A stretch of 64,000 bases of DNA from Methylobacterium longum. Its GTDB lineage: Bacteria > Pseudomonadota > Alphaproteobacteria > Rhizobiales > Beijerinckiaceae. Shown one piece after another: positions 40,797 through 49,209 of the stretch. Where the stretch lies: contig NZ_BPQS01000011.1 of the NCBI RefSeq assembly GCF_022179385.1, forward strand, positions 101,798 through 165,797. Reading direction: 5' to 3'. A model generated the notes under the pieces. The model was not told the DNA's origin, did not search any database, and was given only the letters and a program-made list of their open reading frames with translations. How positions within the stretch are numbered: the first letter of the stretch is position 1; each line of letters opens with the position of its first letter. A program made the position numbers and the translations under genes.

Positions 40797-41042
40797 GTGA
40801 GGAAACTGACCTTCGCCTTCGCCGTGCTGTCCAGCCTCGGCGCCGCCGCCCTCGTCCAGCCCGCCTCGGCGGCCCCCGTCATGCCGGGCGCCGTCGCCGC
40901 TCCCGACGCGGTCACCCAGGTCCGGATGACCCCGATGGAGCACCGGATGATGCACCGCCGCATGGAGCGCCGGATGATGCACCGGCGGATGGAGCGCCGG
41001 ATGATGCGTCACCAGATGCACCGCCGCATGCACCGTATGTGA
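40797..41042 (+). CDS. Secreted Met/His/Arg-rich small protein
   Basis: An 81-residue protein from a GTG start (RKLTFAFAVLSSLGAAALVQ, then PASAAPVMPG). The first 26 residues are a clear signal peptide with an ASA cleavage site. The mature part contains tandem 9-residue units of the form RMMHRRMER repeated from about residue 49 to the C-terminus, giving a striking Met/His/Arg composition. Such sequences can bind copper or other soft metals, or bind anionic surfaces; the sequence does not decide. It is preceded by TTGGAG 7-8 nt from the start. Neighbouring genes give no hint of a pathway. I know similar small proteins only as hypothetical. Confidence 0.7.
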   Translation: MRKLTFAFAVLSSLGAAALVQPASAAPVMPGAVAAPDAVTQVRMTPMEHRMMHRRMERRMMHRRMERRMMRHQMHRRMHRM

Positions 41043-41194
41043 TCGTCGGTCGATGATCGGCGGCGGACGGGGCCCGATCGGCCCCGATCCGTCGCCATCG
41101 GGCGTTGCTCCGGCCCCGGAAGATTCCTATCTCCTCGCCTCGAATCGCGCAGTCAGGCGGCCGACGCGGCAGCCGGCCGATCCGGGAGACCAGG

Positions 41195-41470
41195 ATGCCC
41201 CCCTCCAACCGACTGTTCGACGACCTCGCCCGCCTGATGACCGACGCCGCGGGCGCCGCCCAGGGTGTTCGCCGCGAGGCCGAGACCGTGGTCAAGGCCC
41301 AGATCGAGCGCGTCGTCCGCGACCTCGACATCGCGTCCCGGGAAGAACTCGACGTGCTGCGCGACCTCGTGACCAATCTGCAGGCGCAGAACGAGGCCTT
41401 GTCGGCCCGCGTCGCCGCCCTGGAGGCGAAGGCCGGCAGCGCCGCCGCGGGCCTGAGCGAGGCGGTCTGA
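41195..41470 (+). CDS. ubiK: UbiK/BMFP-type accessory factor
   Basis: A 91-residue protein of the BMFP/UbiK family: SNRLFDDLARLMTDAAGAAQ, then GVRREAETVVKAQIERVVRD, and a coiled-coil C-terminus VLRDLVTNLQAQNEALSARV. UbiK assists ubiquinone biosynthesis and binds lipids through its amphipathic helix. I chose the ATG at 41195 (GGGAGACCAGG lies just upstream); the longer reading from 41105 lacks family features. It is the first of a plus-strand set with YbjN and ProC, a grouping often seen in this order. Confidence 0.88.
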   Translation: MPPSNRLFDDLARLMTDAAGAAQGVRREAETVVKAQIERVVRDLDIASREELDVLRDLVTNLQAQNEALSARVAALEAKAGSAAAGLSEAV

Positions 41471-41553
41471 GTCCGCCCGGCAACGCCCGGGGCTTTTACA
41501 CAGGAAGCCGCGCCGACGATCCGGTTTCCTGTTCACTGAACCGGGCCTGCACT

Positions 41554-41583
41554 TTGTGTCGCGAGTCACGGCCGGTCTATAGT
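41554..41583 (+). promoter_or_regulatory. Promoter candidate for the YbjN-ProC unit
   Basis: TTGTGT (41554-41559) and TATAGT (41578-41583) are 18 nt apart on the plus strand. A transcript starting near 41590 would have a leader of about 170 nt before the preferred YbjN start, including a 20-bp palindrome. Confidence 0.4.
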
Positions 41584-41721
41584 GGGCATAGGGTGATTCG
41601 GGGGCTGCGGGGCGATGTCCGCGGAGCTTTGACAGTCGATCGCGTCACCTCCGGTGCAGATCTGCCGGTCGTTCCAGTTCTCGGAGCGTTCTCGCTCCGG
41701 TTTCGCGTCACCGTCACTTCG

Positions 41722-41741
41722 GGCCTGGACATGTCCAGGCC
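41722..41741. promoter_or_regulatory. 20-bp perfect palindrome in the YbjN leader
   Basis: GGCCTGGACATGTCCAGGCC reads identically on both strands. It ends 16 nt before the preferred YbjN start and overlaps an alternative upstream ATG (41731). It is followed by GTCCTTTTGG. It may be a repressor site in the leader or a short hairpin affecting translation. Confidence 0.5.
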
Positions 41742-41757
41742 GTCCTTTTGGATCGTC

Positions 41758-42267
41758 ATGCCGCTTCTCAACGTCGACTTCCACGACCCGGACCGGAACG
41801 AGCATCCGCTCGACGTCGTCGAGCGTCTGGCGTCCCTGCGCGACTGGATCTTTGACCGGGCCGAGACCGACGAGATGTCGGTCACGAGCCCCGGTCGGTG
41901 GACCGACTACAACATCGCCTTCACGTGGATCGAAGACGTCGAGGCCCTGCACGTGGCCTGCGCGTTCGACCTGAAGGTGCCGGAGCGGCAGCGGACCGAA
42001 GTGATGCGCCTGATCGCGCTGATCAACGAGCAGCTCTGGGTCGGCCATTTCGATCTCTGGTCAAGCGACAGCGTGGTGATGTTCCGTCACGCCCTCCTCC
42101 TGACCGGCGGGGTCGTCCCGACCCATCCGCAATGCGCGACCATGATGAAGAGCGCGGTCGACGCCTGCGAGCGGTACTTCCAGGCTTTCCAGTTCGTGCT
42201 CTGGGCCGGCAAGAGCGCCCGCGAGGCGCTGGACGCCGTGCTGTTCGAGACCGAAGGCGAGGCGTGA
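41758..42267 (+). CDS. YbjN-domain protein
   Basis: A 169-residue YbjN family protein (type III secretion chaperone-like fold). Recognisable parts are HPLDVVERLASLRDWIFDRA, WTDYNIAFTWIEDVEALHVA, CAFDLKVPERQRTEVMRLIA, and the C-terminal ERYFQAFQFVLWAGKSAREA. Family members modulate stress or motility responses; no enzymatic function is known. Two starts are possible, 41731 and 41758. I prefer 41758 because homologues begin close to PLLNVD-like sequence and the upstream ATG sits inside a palindrome. It overlaps ProC by 4 nt (GTGA), so the two are co-translated. Confidence 0.87.
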   Translation: MPLLNVDFHDPDRNEHPLDVVERLASLRDWIFDRAETDEMSVTSPGRWTDYNIAFTWIEDVEALHVACAFDLKVPERQRTEVMRLIALINEQLWVGHFDLWSSDSVVMFRHALLLTGGVVPTHPQCATMMKSAVDACERYFQAFQFVLWAGKSAREALDAVLFETEGEA

Positions 42268-43097
42268 CGGCGCCGGGCCCTTCCGGGGCAGGGATGCCCG
42301 CGTCCCTGATGCTGGCCGGCGCCGGCAGGATGGGCGGGGCGATGCTGGCCGGATGGCTCGAGGCCGGGCTCGATCCGCGCCGCACCACCCTCATCGATCC
42401 CGTGCCCGCCCGCGAGATCGTCGATCTGTGCGCGCGGGACGGCATCGCCCTGAACCCGCCGGATCCCGGGCCCTGCTCCGTGCTGGTCCTGGGGATCAAG
42501 CCGCAGGGCCTCGCCTCGGCCGCGACCGGCCTCGACCGGCTCATCGGGCGTGACACGCTCCTCGTCTCGATCCTGGCCGGCAAGACCGTCGCGGACCTGC
42601 GCGACCGGCTCCCGCGGGCACGGGCCGTCGTCCGGGCGATGCCGAACCTTCCGGCCAGCATCGGCCGGGGCGCCACCGGCGCGTACGCGTCCGCCGAGGT
42701 CACGCCCGACCAGCGCGGCGCCGCGGAGGCTCTGTTCAGCGCGAACGGAGCCGTTGCCTGGCTCGGCGACGAGGCGCAGATTGATGCCGTGACGGCGGTC
42801 TCGGGCTCCGGTCCGGCCTACGTCTTTCTCCTCGTGGAGGCGCTGGCCGAGGCCGGCATCGCCGCCGGACTCGACCCGGCGGTGGCGCGCACCTTGGCTC
42901 GGGCGACCGTTACGGGCGCCGGCGCGCTCCTTGAGGCGAGCCCGTCCGAGGCCGAAGAGTTGCGCCGCGACGTCACCTCGCCGGGCGGCACGACGGCGGC
43001 GGCCCTCGACGTCCTGATGCGACCGGATGGACTCGCCGCGCTGATGCGGGAAGCCGTGGCGGCGGCCAAGCGTCGGGCGGGAGAACTCTCCGGCTGA
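42264..43097 (+). CDS. proC: Pyrroline-5-carboxylate reductase
   Basis: A 277-residue ProC. The N-terminal Rossmann motif is LMLAGAGRMGGAMLAGWLEA; KPQGLASA, LLVSILAGKTVADLRDRLPR and VRAMPNLPASIGRGATGAYA follow. The dimerisation domain carries the signature AVSGSGPAYVFLLVEALAEA and DVTSPGGTTAAALDVL. It reduces pyrroline-5-carboxylate to proline with NAD(P)H. I use the GTG at 42264 because it overlaps the YbjN stop; an ATG at 42294 is also possible and would remove ten atypical residues. The gene order ybjN-proC is common in this order. Confidence 0.94.
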   Translation: MTAPGPSGAGMPASLMLAGAGRMGGAMLAGWLEAGLDPRRTTLIDPVPAREIVDLCARDGIALNPPDPGPCSVLVLGIKPQGLASAATGLDRLIGRDTLLVSILAGKTVADLRDRLPRARAVVRAMPNLPASIGRGATGAYASAEVTPDQRGAAEALFSANGAVAWLGDEAQIDAVTAVSGSGPAYVFLLVEALAEAGIAAGLDPAVARTLARATVTGAGALLEASPSEAEELRRDVTSPGGTTAAALDVLMRPDGLAALMREAVAAAKRRAGELSG

Positions 43098-43199
43098 GGG
43101 AACACCCGTCCGTGCGGCATGGCCGCGCGACGGCCCTGCCCTTCGCCGCCGCCCCGCCTACATGAGAGCCGACGACCGGCAGGAGCGGGCGACAGACTC

Positions 43200-44051
43200 A
43201 TGACCGAAAGCAAAACCCCGTCGAAGCGGATCCGGAAGGCTGCGACCCCCTCCAAGGCGAGCACCGTTGGCGCGAACACGACACAGGACGGCATGATCCA
43301 GGACGACATGATCCAGGACGCTTCGGCACACGGAAGCGCGGCCCAGGAGAGCGCCGCCCGGAGCGAGAGCCCGGCTAAGCCCTCGCCCCGGGAGGCTGCC
43401 GTCGAAGCCCTCATGCGACTCGCGGCGGAACAGCCCTGGAGCGACATCGAGATCAGTGACATCGCCCGGGAAGCCGGCCTGAGCCTCGCGGAACTTCGCG
43501 ACCTGTTTCCCTCCAAGGGAGCCGTGCTCGGCGGCCTGACGCGGATCATCGACCGCAAGGTCTTGGAAGGGGATCTCGAAGGCCTTGAGGAAGAGCCGAC
43601 CCGCGAGCGCCTGTTCGACGTGCTGATGCGCCGCCTCGACGCCATGGAGCCCTACAAGCCCGCCCTGCGCCGGATCGCCTACGCACTGCGCGGCGAACCG
43701 CTCTCGATGCTGGCGATGAACGGCGTGATGCTGAACTCGCACCGCTACATGCTGGCCGCCGCCGGGATCGACACGGAAGGGCCGCTCGGGCAGCTCAAAC
43801 TGCAGGGTGTGGTGATCGCGTTCGCCCGTGTGACCCAGGTCTGGCTCGACGACGACGATCCGGCCCTGGCCCGTACCATGGCGCGGCTCGACAAGGAGAT
43901 CCGCAACGGCGAGCGCATCATGGAGCGGGCGGAGGACGTCCGTCGGCTCACGGCGCCGCTGCGCGCGTTGGGGCGCTCGTTCCTGGATCGCCGCCCGCGC
44001 GAGCGCCGCGGGCGAGACGGCGACGAGACGGATCCCGCCGCCGCGATCTGA
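43200..44051 (+). CDS. TetR-family transcriptional regulator
   Basis: A 283-residue TetR-type protein. The first 60 residues are a low-complexity Ser/Ala/Asp-rich tail that contains an imperfect repeat GMIQDDMIQD. The helix-turn-helix lies at about 63-110 (REAAVEALMRLAAEQPWSDI, then EISDIAREAGLSLAELRDLF). The ligand-binding helices follow, with MEPYKPALRRIAYALRGEPL and FARVTQVWLDDDDPALARTM, a pattern seen in COQ9-like/TetR proteins of this group. It starts about 100 nt after proC on the same strand. A COQ9-type role in ubiquinone metabolism, given the nearby UbiK, is possible but unproven; a DNA-binding role is the default. Confidence 0.8.
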   Translation: MTESKTPSKRIRKAATPSKASTVGANTTQDGMIQDDMIQDASAHGSAAQESAARSESPAKPSPREAAVEALMRLAAEQPWSDIEISDIAREAGLSLAELRDLFPSKGAVLGGLTRIIDRKVLEGDLEGLEEEPTRERLFDVLMRRLDAMEPYKPALRRIAYALRGEPLSMLAMNGVMLNSHRYMLAAAGIDTEGPLGQLKLQGVVIAFARVTQVWLDDDDPALARTMARLDKEIRNGERIMERAEDVRRLTAPLRALGRSFLDRRPRERRGRDGDETDPAAAI

Positions 44052-44480
44052 GGAGGGTCGCGGTCTCGAGCCGGTGCCGCCGATCTGCGACTGGCGGCCC
44101 GGATGTCATCCAGAAAGCCGTCGACCGCGCCCGGGACGTTCATCACCTGCACAGGCCGCCCCCCGGTCTTACCGGCGCTGCCTCCCAGGCGTCGGGCCCG
44201 CGACGCGATCCCGGCCGACGGAGAGGTTGCAACACCGCAATCGAAGCCCGGGCCGGCGCGCGTGAAAGCGTCCCCTGCCGGAGGCCGTCCTCCTGTCGTG
44301 GGTCGTGGCGCGGCATGACCGTGACACATCGAACCCGCGCCAGCGTCGCGCCACGCGCCGTCGGGCAGACGGGATTGGGCCGGCCGAGTACCGTCTCTGC
44401 CGCCGCGCGGGTCCGCGCCGCAATCCCTTCAGACCCCGACAGTGCAGTGCGCGCAGCCCGGCAGGGGCTGGAAAACCGCT
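44052..44480. other. 429-nt convergent intergenic region
   Basis: Between the convergent TetR-type gene and the receiver-like gene. No family-like frame is visible on either strand; the open frames are Arg/Pro-rich. No long hairpin with a U-tract was recognised. Confidence 0.4.
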
Positions 44481-44915
44481 TCACGCGGCGCGATTGGCCA
44501 GGGCTTCGCGCATCGTGCTGGCGATCAGACCGTTCTGGAACTGGTCCCGCGGGACGAGAAGCGCGTCGGGAACCGCGATGGTCGCTTTGCGGTCGAGGGC
44601 ATCGACCGGATTGCTGGCGAGGACGATGCGCAGGCCGGGTCGCAGGGCGCGCGCTTCGAGCGCCAGCTGCGCGCAGCACAGTCCCCCCTGCAGGGCGGCG
44701 TCCACCACCAGCACGTCGACGGGCAGTCCCAGGGCCAGGACCGTCATTGCGTCCACGCCGCGGTCGCAGGCCGTAACCTGATAACCCAGCATCCGGACCT
44801 GCGCGGACACCTCATCGCGCCAGCGTTTGTGCCGGCCGACCACCAGAACCTGGATCCGATAGCAGCTCCCCTGAGGAAGCTTGCCGGAGTCAGTCTCGAT
44901 GTCGGCTTGGGGCAT
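44481..44915 (-). CDS. Orphan receiver-like (pseudo-receiver) protein
   Basis: A 144-residue protein with the beta-alpha order of a response regulator receiver: IQVLVVGRHKRWRDEVSAQV, LGYQVTACDRGVDAMTVLAL, LPVDVLVVDAALQGGLCCAQ and LRPGLRIVLASNPVDALD. D72 aligns with the phospho-acceptor. However, the acidic pair that binds magnesium after strand 1 is replaced by GRHK, and the conserved Lys loop reads LLVPRDQ. It therefore probably works without normal phosphorylation. No output domain is present. No kinase lies next to it, and it is divergent from argJ. The start could also be slightly downstream. Confidence 0.7.
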   Translation of the reverse strand: MPQADIETDSGKLPQGSCYRIQVLVVGRHKRWRDEVSAQVRMLGYQVTACDRGVDAMTVLALGLPVDVLVVDAALQGGLCCAQLALEARALRPGLRIVLASNPVDALDRKATIAVPDALLVPRDQFQNGLIASTMREALANRAA

Positions 44916-45111
44916 TCCGCACTCGACTTCGCGCTGGCATTGCGATGCAGCATGCTAATCTGGGATACAATCCGGGCGCAAGTCCGCCGCTTCGAAGCAG
45001 GCCGGCATCACGCGTTCGTCGGATGGGCGCGCGGTTGACGGCGCCGGGGGTGCACGGGCAACACCGGCCGGCCGCGGAGACTCACGCCGCGCGCTGCCGG
45101 AGCCCGAGCCG

Positions 45112-46362
45112 ATGTCGTCCGCGAAATCCCCGCCCGTCTCTCCCTTGGCGCCGACGGCGAACCCCACGCTTCCGCCCGTGCCGGGCGTGCGCATCGCAAC
45201 CGCCCAGGCCGGCATCCGCTACAGCGGCCGCACCGACGTGCTCTACGTCGCCCTGGAGGACGGCACGAAGGCGGCCGGGGTGTTCACCCGGTCGAAATGC
45301 CCATCGGCGCCGGTGGATTGGTGCCGCGAAGCCCTGACCGACGGCGCGGCGCGGGCTCTGGTGGTGAATTCCGGCAACGCCAATGCCTTCACGGGGCGCG
45401 CCGGCCGCGAGGCCGTGGCGCGCACCGTCGCGATCGCCGCGGCGGCGGCGGGCTGCGATTCGCGCGCGGTGTACGTTGCCTCCACCGGCGTAATCGGCGA
45501 GCCGCTCCCTGCGGAGCGATTCGAGGGCGTGCTCGCGGCGTGCGCGGAACGGGCCGAACCGGGGCCGGCCGCCTGGGAAGCGGCGGCCCGCGCCATCATG
45601 ACGACCGACACCTTCCCGAAGCTGGCGACCCGGACCGCCGAGATCGCGGGGGTGCGCGTCACGATCAACGGCATCGCCAAAGGCGCCGGCATGATCGCGC
45701 CCGACATGGCCACGATGCTGTCCTTCGTCTTCACGGATGCCGCTCTGTCCCAGGACGTGCTGCAGGCCCTGCTGTCGGCGGGGGCGCGGACGAGCTTCAA
45801 CTGCGTGACCGTGGACGGCGACACGTCCACCTCCGACACCCTGATGCTCTTCGCCACCGGCAAAGCCGGCAACACCACGGTGTCCGACCCCGCGGACCCG
45901 GCCCTCTCCGGCTTCCGCGAGGCCCTGGACAGCCTTCTGATCGAGCTGGCCCAGCTCGTCGCCAAGGACGGCGAGGGCGCGCGCAAGTTCGTCACTGTGC
46001 GGGTCACGGGCGCCGAGAGCGACGCCTCGGCCCATCGCATCGCGATGTCCATCGCCAACTCGCCGCTGGTCAAGACCGCGGTGGCGGGCGAGGACGCCAA
46101 CTGGGGCCGCGTGGTGATGGCCGTGGGCAAGGCCGGCGAGCCCGCCGACCGGGACCGGCTGGCGATCTGGTTCGGGGACGTCCGGGTGGCCGTGGAGGGC
46201 GCACGGGACCCCGCTTACAGCGAGGCCGCCGCGAGCGCCGTGATGCGCGCGCCGGAGATCGGCATCCGGGTCGATCTCGGCCTGGGTGACGGCACCGCCC
46301 GCGTCTGGACCTGCGACCTGACCAAGGCCTACATCGAGATCAACGGGGATTACCGCTCGTGA
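45112..46362 (+). CDS. argJ: Bifunctional ornithine acetyltransferase / N-acetylglutamate synthase
   Basis: A 416-residue ArgJ. The autocleavage site and nucleophile are at the ATML motif, with T201 in [20 protein letters not shown]; the products would be alpha and beta chains. [37 protein letters not shown] and the C-terminal [20 protein letters not shown] are family hallmarks. It recycles the acetyl group in arginine biosynthesis. The ATG at 45112 is the first in a good context. It overlaps the SIMPL gene by 4 nt and begins a three-gene overlapping unit ending in mutT. Confidence 0.96.
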   Translation: MSSAKSPPVSPLAPTANPTLPPVPGVRIATAQAGIRYSGRTDVLYVALEDGTKAAGVFTRSKCPSAPVDWCREALTDGAARALVVNSGNANAFTGRAGREAVARTVAIAAAAAGCDSRAVYVASTGVIGEPLPAERFEGVLAACAERAEPGPAAWEAAARAIMTTDTFPKLATRTAEIAGVRVTINGIAKGAGMIAPDMATMLSFVFTDAALSQDVLQALLSAGARTSFNCVTVDGDTSTSDTLMLFATGKAGNTTVSDPADPALSGFREALDSLLIELAQLVAKDGEGARKFVTVRVTGAESDASAHRIAMSIANSPLVKTAVAGEDANWGRVVMAVGKAGEPADRDRLAIWFGDVRVAVEGARDPAYSEAAASAVMRAPEIGIRVDLGLGDGTARVWTCDLTKAYIEINGDYRS

Positions 46363-47072
46363 GGGCCGTCCTGGTCGGAGCCATCCTCGTCTCGGCGCTG
46401 GCGGCGACGGCGCGGGCCGATGACGCCGCGTGCCGGCACCAGATCAGCGTCGTCGGGCGGGCCGCGGAAGCGCGGGCGCCGGACTTCGCCGAGGTGACGG
46501 TGGGCATCGAGGCGCGCGGCGCGACCGCGGCTGCCGCCCTCGATGCGGCCTCGAAGGCGGTCGCCGGCGTCTCGGCCCAGGCGCGGGCCCTCGGCGTGCC
46601 GCCGGCCGACATCGGCACGGCTGCCGTGACGCTGCAGACGGCCACGCGCTCCGTGACGCGGCCCGGCGGGGCCAGTGCGGAGGAGCCCGACGGCTACCGC
46701 GCCAGCAACCTCGTCAGCGTCCGGCTCAGCGACATGGGGCGCCTGGGCGACCTCCTGCGCCAAGCCCTCGACGCCGGGGCGAACCGGATCGACGGCGTGA
46801 ACTTCGGGCTCCGCGATCCGGATAGGACCGAATCGACCCTCCAGACCGCCGCGGCGCGGGATGCGCGAACCCGGGCGGAGGCGATGGCCGAGGCGGTGGG
46901 CGCCAAGCTCGGGCCACTCTGCGCGCTGAGCACCGCGGGCGCCGCGCCCACGCCCATGATGGCCCGCGCGCTCCCGGCGCCCATGGCGGCGAAGGGACGG
47001 CGCGTCCCGATCGAGGCGGGCACGATCGAGATGTCCGCCGAGGTCTCGGCCACCTTCGCGGTGACGCCGTGA
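46359..47072 (+). CDS. SIMPL-domain (DUF541) periplasmic protein
   Basis: A 237-residue protein with an N-terminal signal sequence (from a GTG start, [20 protein letters not shown]) and the SIMPL/DUF541 domain: [37 protein letters not shown], and [20 protein letters not shown]. Members are periplasmic or outer-membrane-associated, often linked to stress; function is poorly known. The start overlaps the argJ stop (GTGA), and the end overlaps mutT in the same way, suggesting one translational unit. The link to arginine synthesis is probably positional only. Confidence 0.87.
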   Translation: MRAVLVGAILVSALAATARADDAACRHQISVVGRAAEARAPDFAEVTVGIEARGATAAAALDAASKAVAGVSAQARALGVPPADIGTAAVTLQTATRSVTRPGGASAEEPDGYRASNLVSVRLSDMGRLGDLLRQALDAGANRIDGVNFGLRDPDRTESTLQTAAARDARTRAEAMAEAVGAKLGPLCALSTAGAAPTPMMARALPAPMAAKGRRVPIEAGTIEMSAEVSATFAVTP

Positions 47073-47497
47073 GCGGGCCGGAACAGCCGCCGCTGCGCCT
47101 CCTCCTGGTGGTCGCCGTGGCCCTGGTCGACGCCGACGGCCGGGTGCTGGTGAGCGAGCGTCCGCCGGGCAAGCAGCTCGCCGGCCTGTGGGAGTTTCCC
47201 GGCGGCAAGGTCGAACCCGGCGAGCGCCCGGAGGCGACGCTGATCCGGGAACTGGCGGAGGAACTCGGTATCCGGGTCGAGGAGCCCTGCCTGGCGCCCC
47301 TGACCTTCGCCAGCCACGCCTATTCGGACTTCCACCTGCTGATGCCGCTCTACATCTGTCGGCGCTGGTCGGGCACCCCGCGCCCGATGGAGGGTCAGGC
47401 GCTGAAATGGGTCCGCCCCAAGGCGCTGCGGGATCTCGCGATGCCCCCCGCGGACGCGCCGCTGATCCCGTTCCTGATCGATCTCCTGGAGGTCTGA
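47069..47497 (+). CDS. mutT: Nudix hydrolase MutT (8-oxo-dGTP diphosphatase)
   Basis: A 142-residue MutT. The Nudix box is complete (GGKVEPGERPEATLIRELAE, then ELGI), giving the GX5EX7REUXEEXGU pattern. The N-terminal LLVVAVALVDADGRVLVSER and the LAGLWEFPGGK segment match MutT rather than other Nudix enzymes. It hydrolyses oxidised dGTP to prevent transversions. The GTG start overlaps the upstream SIMPL stop (GTGA). It is the last gene of the argJ unit. Confidence 0.93.
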   Translation: MSGPEQPPLRLLLVVAVALVDADGRVLVSERPPGKQLAGLWEFPGGKVEPGERPEATLIRELAEELGIRVEEPCLAPLTFASHAYSDFHLLMPLYICRRWSGTPRPMEGQALKWVRPKALRDLAMPPADAPLIPFLIDLLEV

Positions 47498-47661
47498 TCG
47501 GGTTCCTCCGGACGCAAGGTTGATGCGGCCATGCCCGTCATCACGAGCGAAGCGACCCGGGTCAGCGCGACCTCGGATCTCCGGGTACGGCACAGGCCTG
47601 CTGCGCGGCCCCCGCAGGGGCGGCGCAGGGCTTCAGCGGAGGTCGGGCGGGGCGCCCGCCG

Positions 47662-48639
47662 TCACAGGGCCAGGATGCCTTCGACCGCCTCCTGGACGTC
47701 GAGCGCCTCCGCGAAGGTGGCGAGGTGGTGAGACTGGCCGCGGGCCATCCGGACGACGCCGTCGAGCTGGCGCCGCAGCGTGATCGGCCGCAACCGCTCG
47801 TTGGGGATCGCGTCCGGCTCCGGCGCGAAGGACCCGTCCGGCCCGCGGCGCTCGGCGATGGCCCAGTCGCGCAGCCGGACGGCGCCCGCCTCGCCCTCCA
47901 GCGTCCAAGTGTTGTGGTCGTCGGCCCCGGTGCCGCCAACCCGTCCGGTCAGGGTCACCGGGACCCCGCCGGCCGTGAGCGTCACGTCGATGGCGCGCTC
48001 GGACCGGCCGGACTCCGGGAAAGCGACGCGTCCCTCGAGGCCCTGCAGCGGCCCGAGGAGGCGGCGGGCGAGGAACAGGAAGTGCGAGACGACCTCGCGG
48101 GTGAAGCCGCCCTCGGCGCGCCCGTCGAGCCAACCGGCCGCATCGGCCTGCCAGGGGCGCGGCCAGCGCGCGAAGGCCACCGTGATGGCGAGCCGCTCGG
48201 CCTGCCCGACGACGCCGTGCGCGATCCAGCGCTCCAGCGCCGCCACCCCGGGCGAGGAGGCGAAGGGGAAGTTCACCGCGCCGGCCTCGCCGGCCGCCGC
48301 CACGAAGGCGCGGGCCTCGGCGCGATCGATGGCGAGCGGCTTCTCGCAGAAGATGGTTCGCCCCGCCTCCAGGGCGGCGCGGGCATGGGCGAGGTGCGAG
48401 GCCGGCGGCGACGCGACGTACACGCAGGCGCTCGCCGCCACGACGGCGGCGGCATCGGCCACGCGCGGCACGCCGGGGAAGGCCGCGGCGATGCGGGCCA
48501 GGGCCTCCGGGGCCGGATCCCAGATCGCCGCGACGCGAACGGGCGAGTCCGGCGCCCCGTGGATCGCGTCGAGCAGGCGCTCGCCCATGATCCCCGCGCC
48601 GATGATCCCGAGGGCGAGGCGTTCGTCGGTGGCCGGCAT
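47662..48639 (-). CDS. Gfo/Idh/MocA-family oxidoreductase
   Basis: A 325-residue NAD(P)-dependent oxidoreductase. The Rossmann motif is LGIIGAGIMGERLLDAIHG near the N-terminus, and the catalytic EKP motif is FCEKPLAIDRAEARAF. The C-terminal substrate domain has FLFLARRLLGPLQGLEGRVA and DDHNTWTLEGEAGAVRLRDW. Family members oxidise sugars, inositols or related polyols; the substrate is not evident. It faces the argJ-mutT unit tail to tail and is followed upstream by the quinone-response operon on the same strand, separated by 100 nt. Confidence 0.92.
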   Translation of the reverse strand: MPATDERLALGIIGAGIMGERLLDAIHGAPDSPVRVAAIWDPAPEALARIAAAFPGVPRVADAAAVVAASACVYVASPPASHLAHARAALEAGRTIFCEKPLAIDRAEARAFVAAAGEAGAVNFPFASSPGVAALERWIAHGVVGQAERLAITVAFARWPRPWQADAAGWLDGRAEGGFTREVVSHFLFLARRLLGPLQGLEGRVAFPESGRSERAIDVTLTAGGVPVTLTGRVGGTGADDHNTWTLEGEAGAVRLRDWAIAERRGPDGSFAPEPDAIPNERLRPITLRRQLDGVVRMARGQSHHLATFAEALDVQEAVEGILAL

Positions 48640-48739
48640 GCTGGGTCCCGCGGGTGATGGGCCGCGATCCGCGGTCCGCTGCAGCCTTTAGGGAACCGGC
48701 GGGAGTCAGGGAAGGGCGCGGGCGGAACGGCGCCTGCGG

Positions 48740-49171
48740 TCACCGCCGGCCGAGCCGATCGTCCAGGCTGAAGGGGCCGCCCCCGAAGGCCGCGACCTGC
48801 AGGAGGCCGCCGGCCATGGCGAGGTTCTTCAGGAAGTGGAACATCTGGTTCTGATCGCCCAGCGCCGCGTGGAAGGTCACGGCGGTCGCCACGGCGAAGG
48901 CCGCCAGGATCAGCGCGACGAGCCGGGTGCGGTAGCCGGCGATCAGCAGCAGGCCGCCGACGATCTCCACCAGCGTGGCCGCCGCGTAGGAGACCGGCGG
49001 CAGCGGCAGGCCGGCGGCCTCGATCGTGGCCAGCGTCGCGCCGGGCGCGGCGAGCTTGCCGGCCCCACTCACCAGGAAGATCGCGCTCAGTAGAACGCGG
49101 CCGGCCGTCGCGGACAGGCCGGCGACGCGCGTGCCGGCGGCAGTGGAGGCAGGCGGGTTCGGGGAGATCAT
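48740..49171 (-). CDS. DoxX-family membrane protein (MhqP-like)
   Basis: A 143-residue integral membrane protein of the DoxX family with four hydrophobic helices (GRVLLSAIFLVSGAGKLAAP; PPVSYAAATLVEIVGGLLLI; LVALILAAFAVATAVTFHAA; LKNLAMAGGLLQVAAFGG). I prefer the ATG at 49171 because a GGATGG element lies a few bases upstream; a GTG at 49213 would add 14 residues. Together with the alpha/beta-hydrolase and ring-cleavage dioxygenase genes just upstream, it reproduces the content of the Bacillus mhqO/mhqD/mhqP quinone-stress genes. Its function as a redox-linked membrane partner is inferred. Confidence 0.85.
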   Translation of the reverse strand: MISPNPPASTAAGTRVAGLSATAGRVLLSAIFLVSGAGKLAAPGATLATIEAAGLPLPPVSYAAATLVEIVGGLLLIAGYRTRLVALILAAFAVATAVTFHAALGDQNQMFHFLKNLAMAGGLLQVAAFGGGPFSLDDRLGRR

Positions 49172-49209
49172 GATGATGTTCCATCCTGTACGCGGGTCGA
49201 AAGCGAAAT

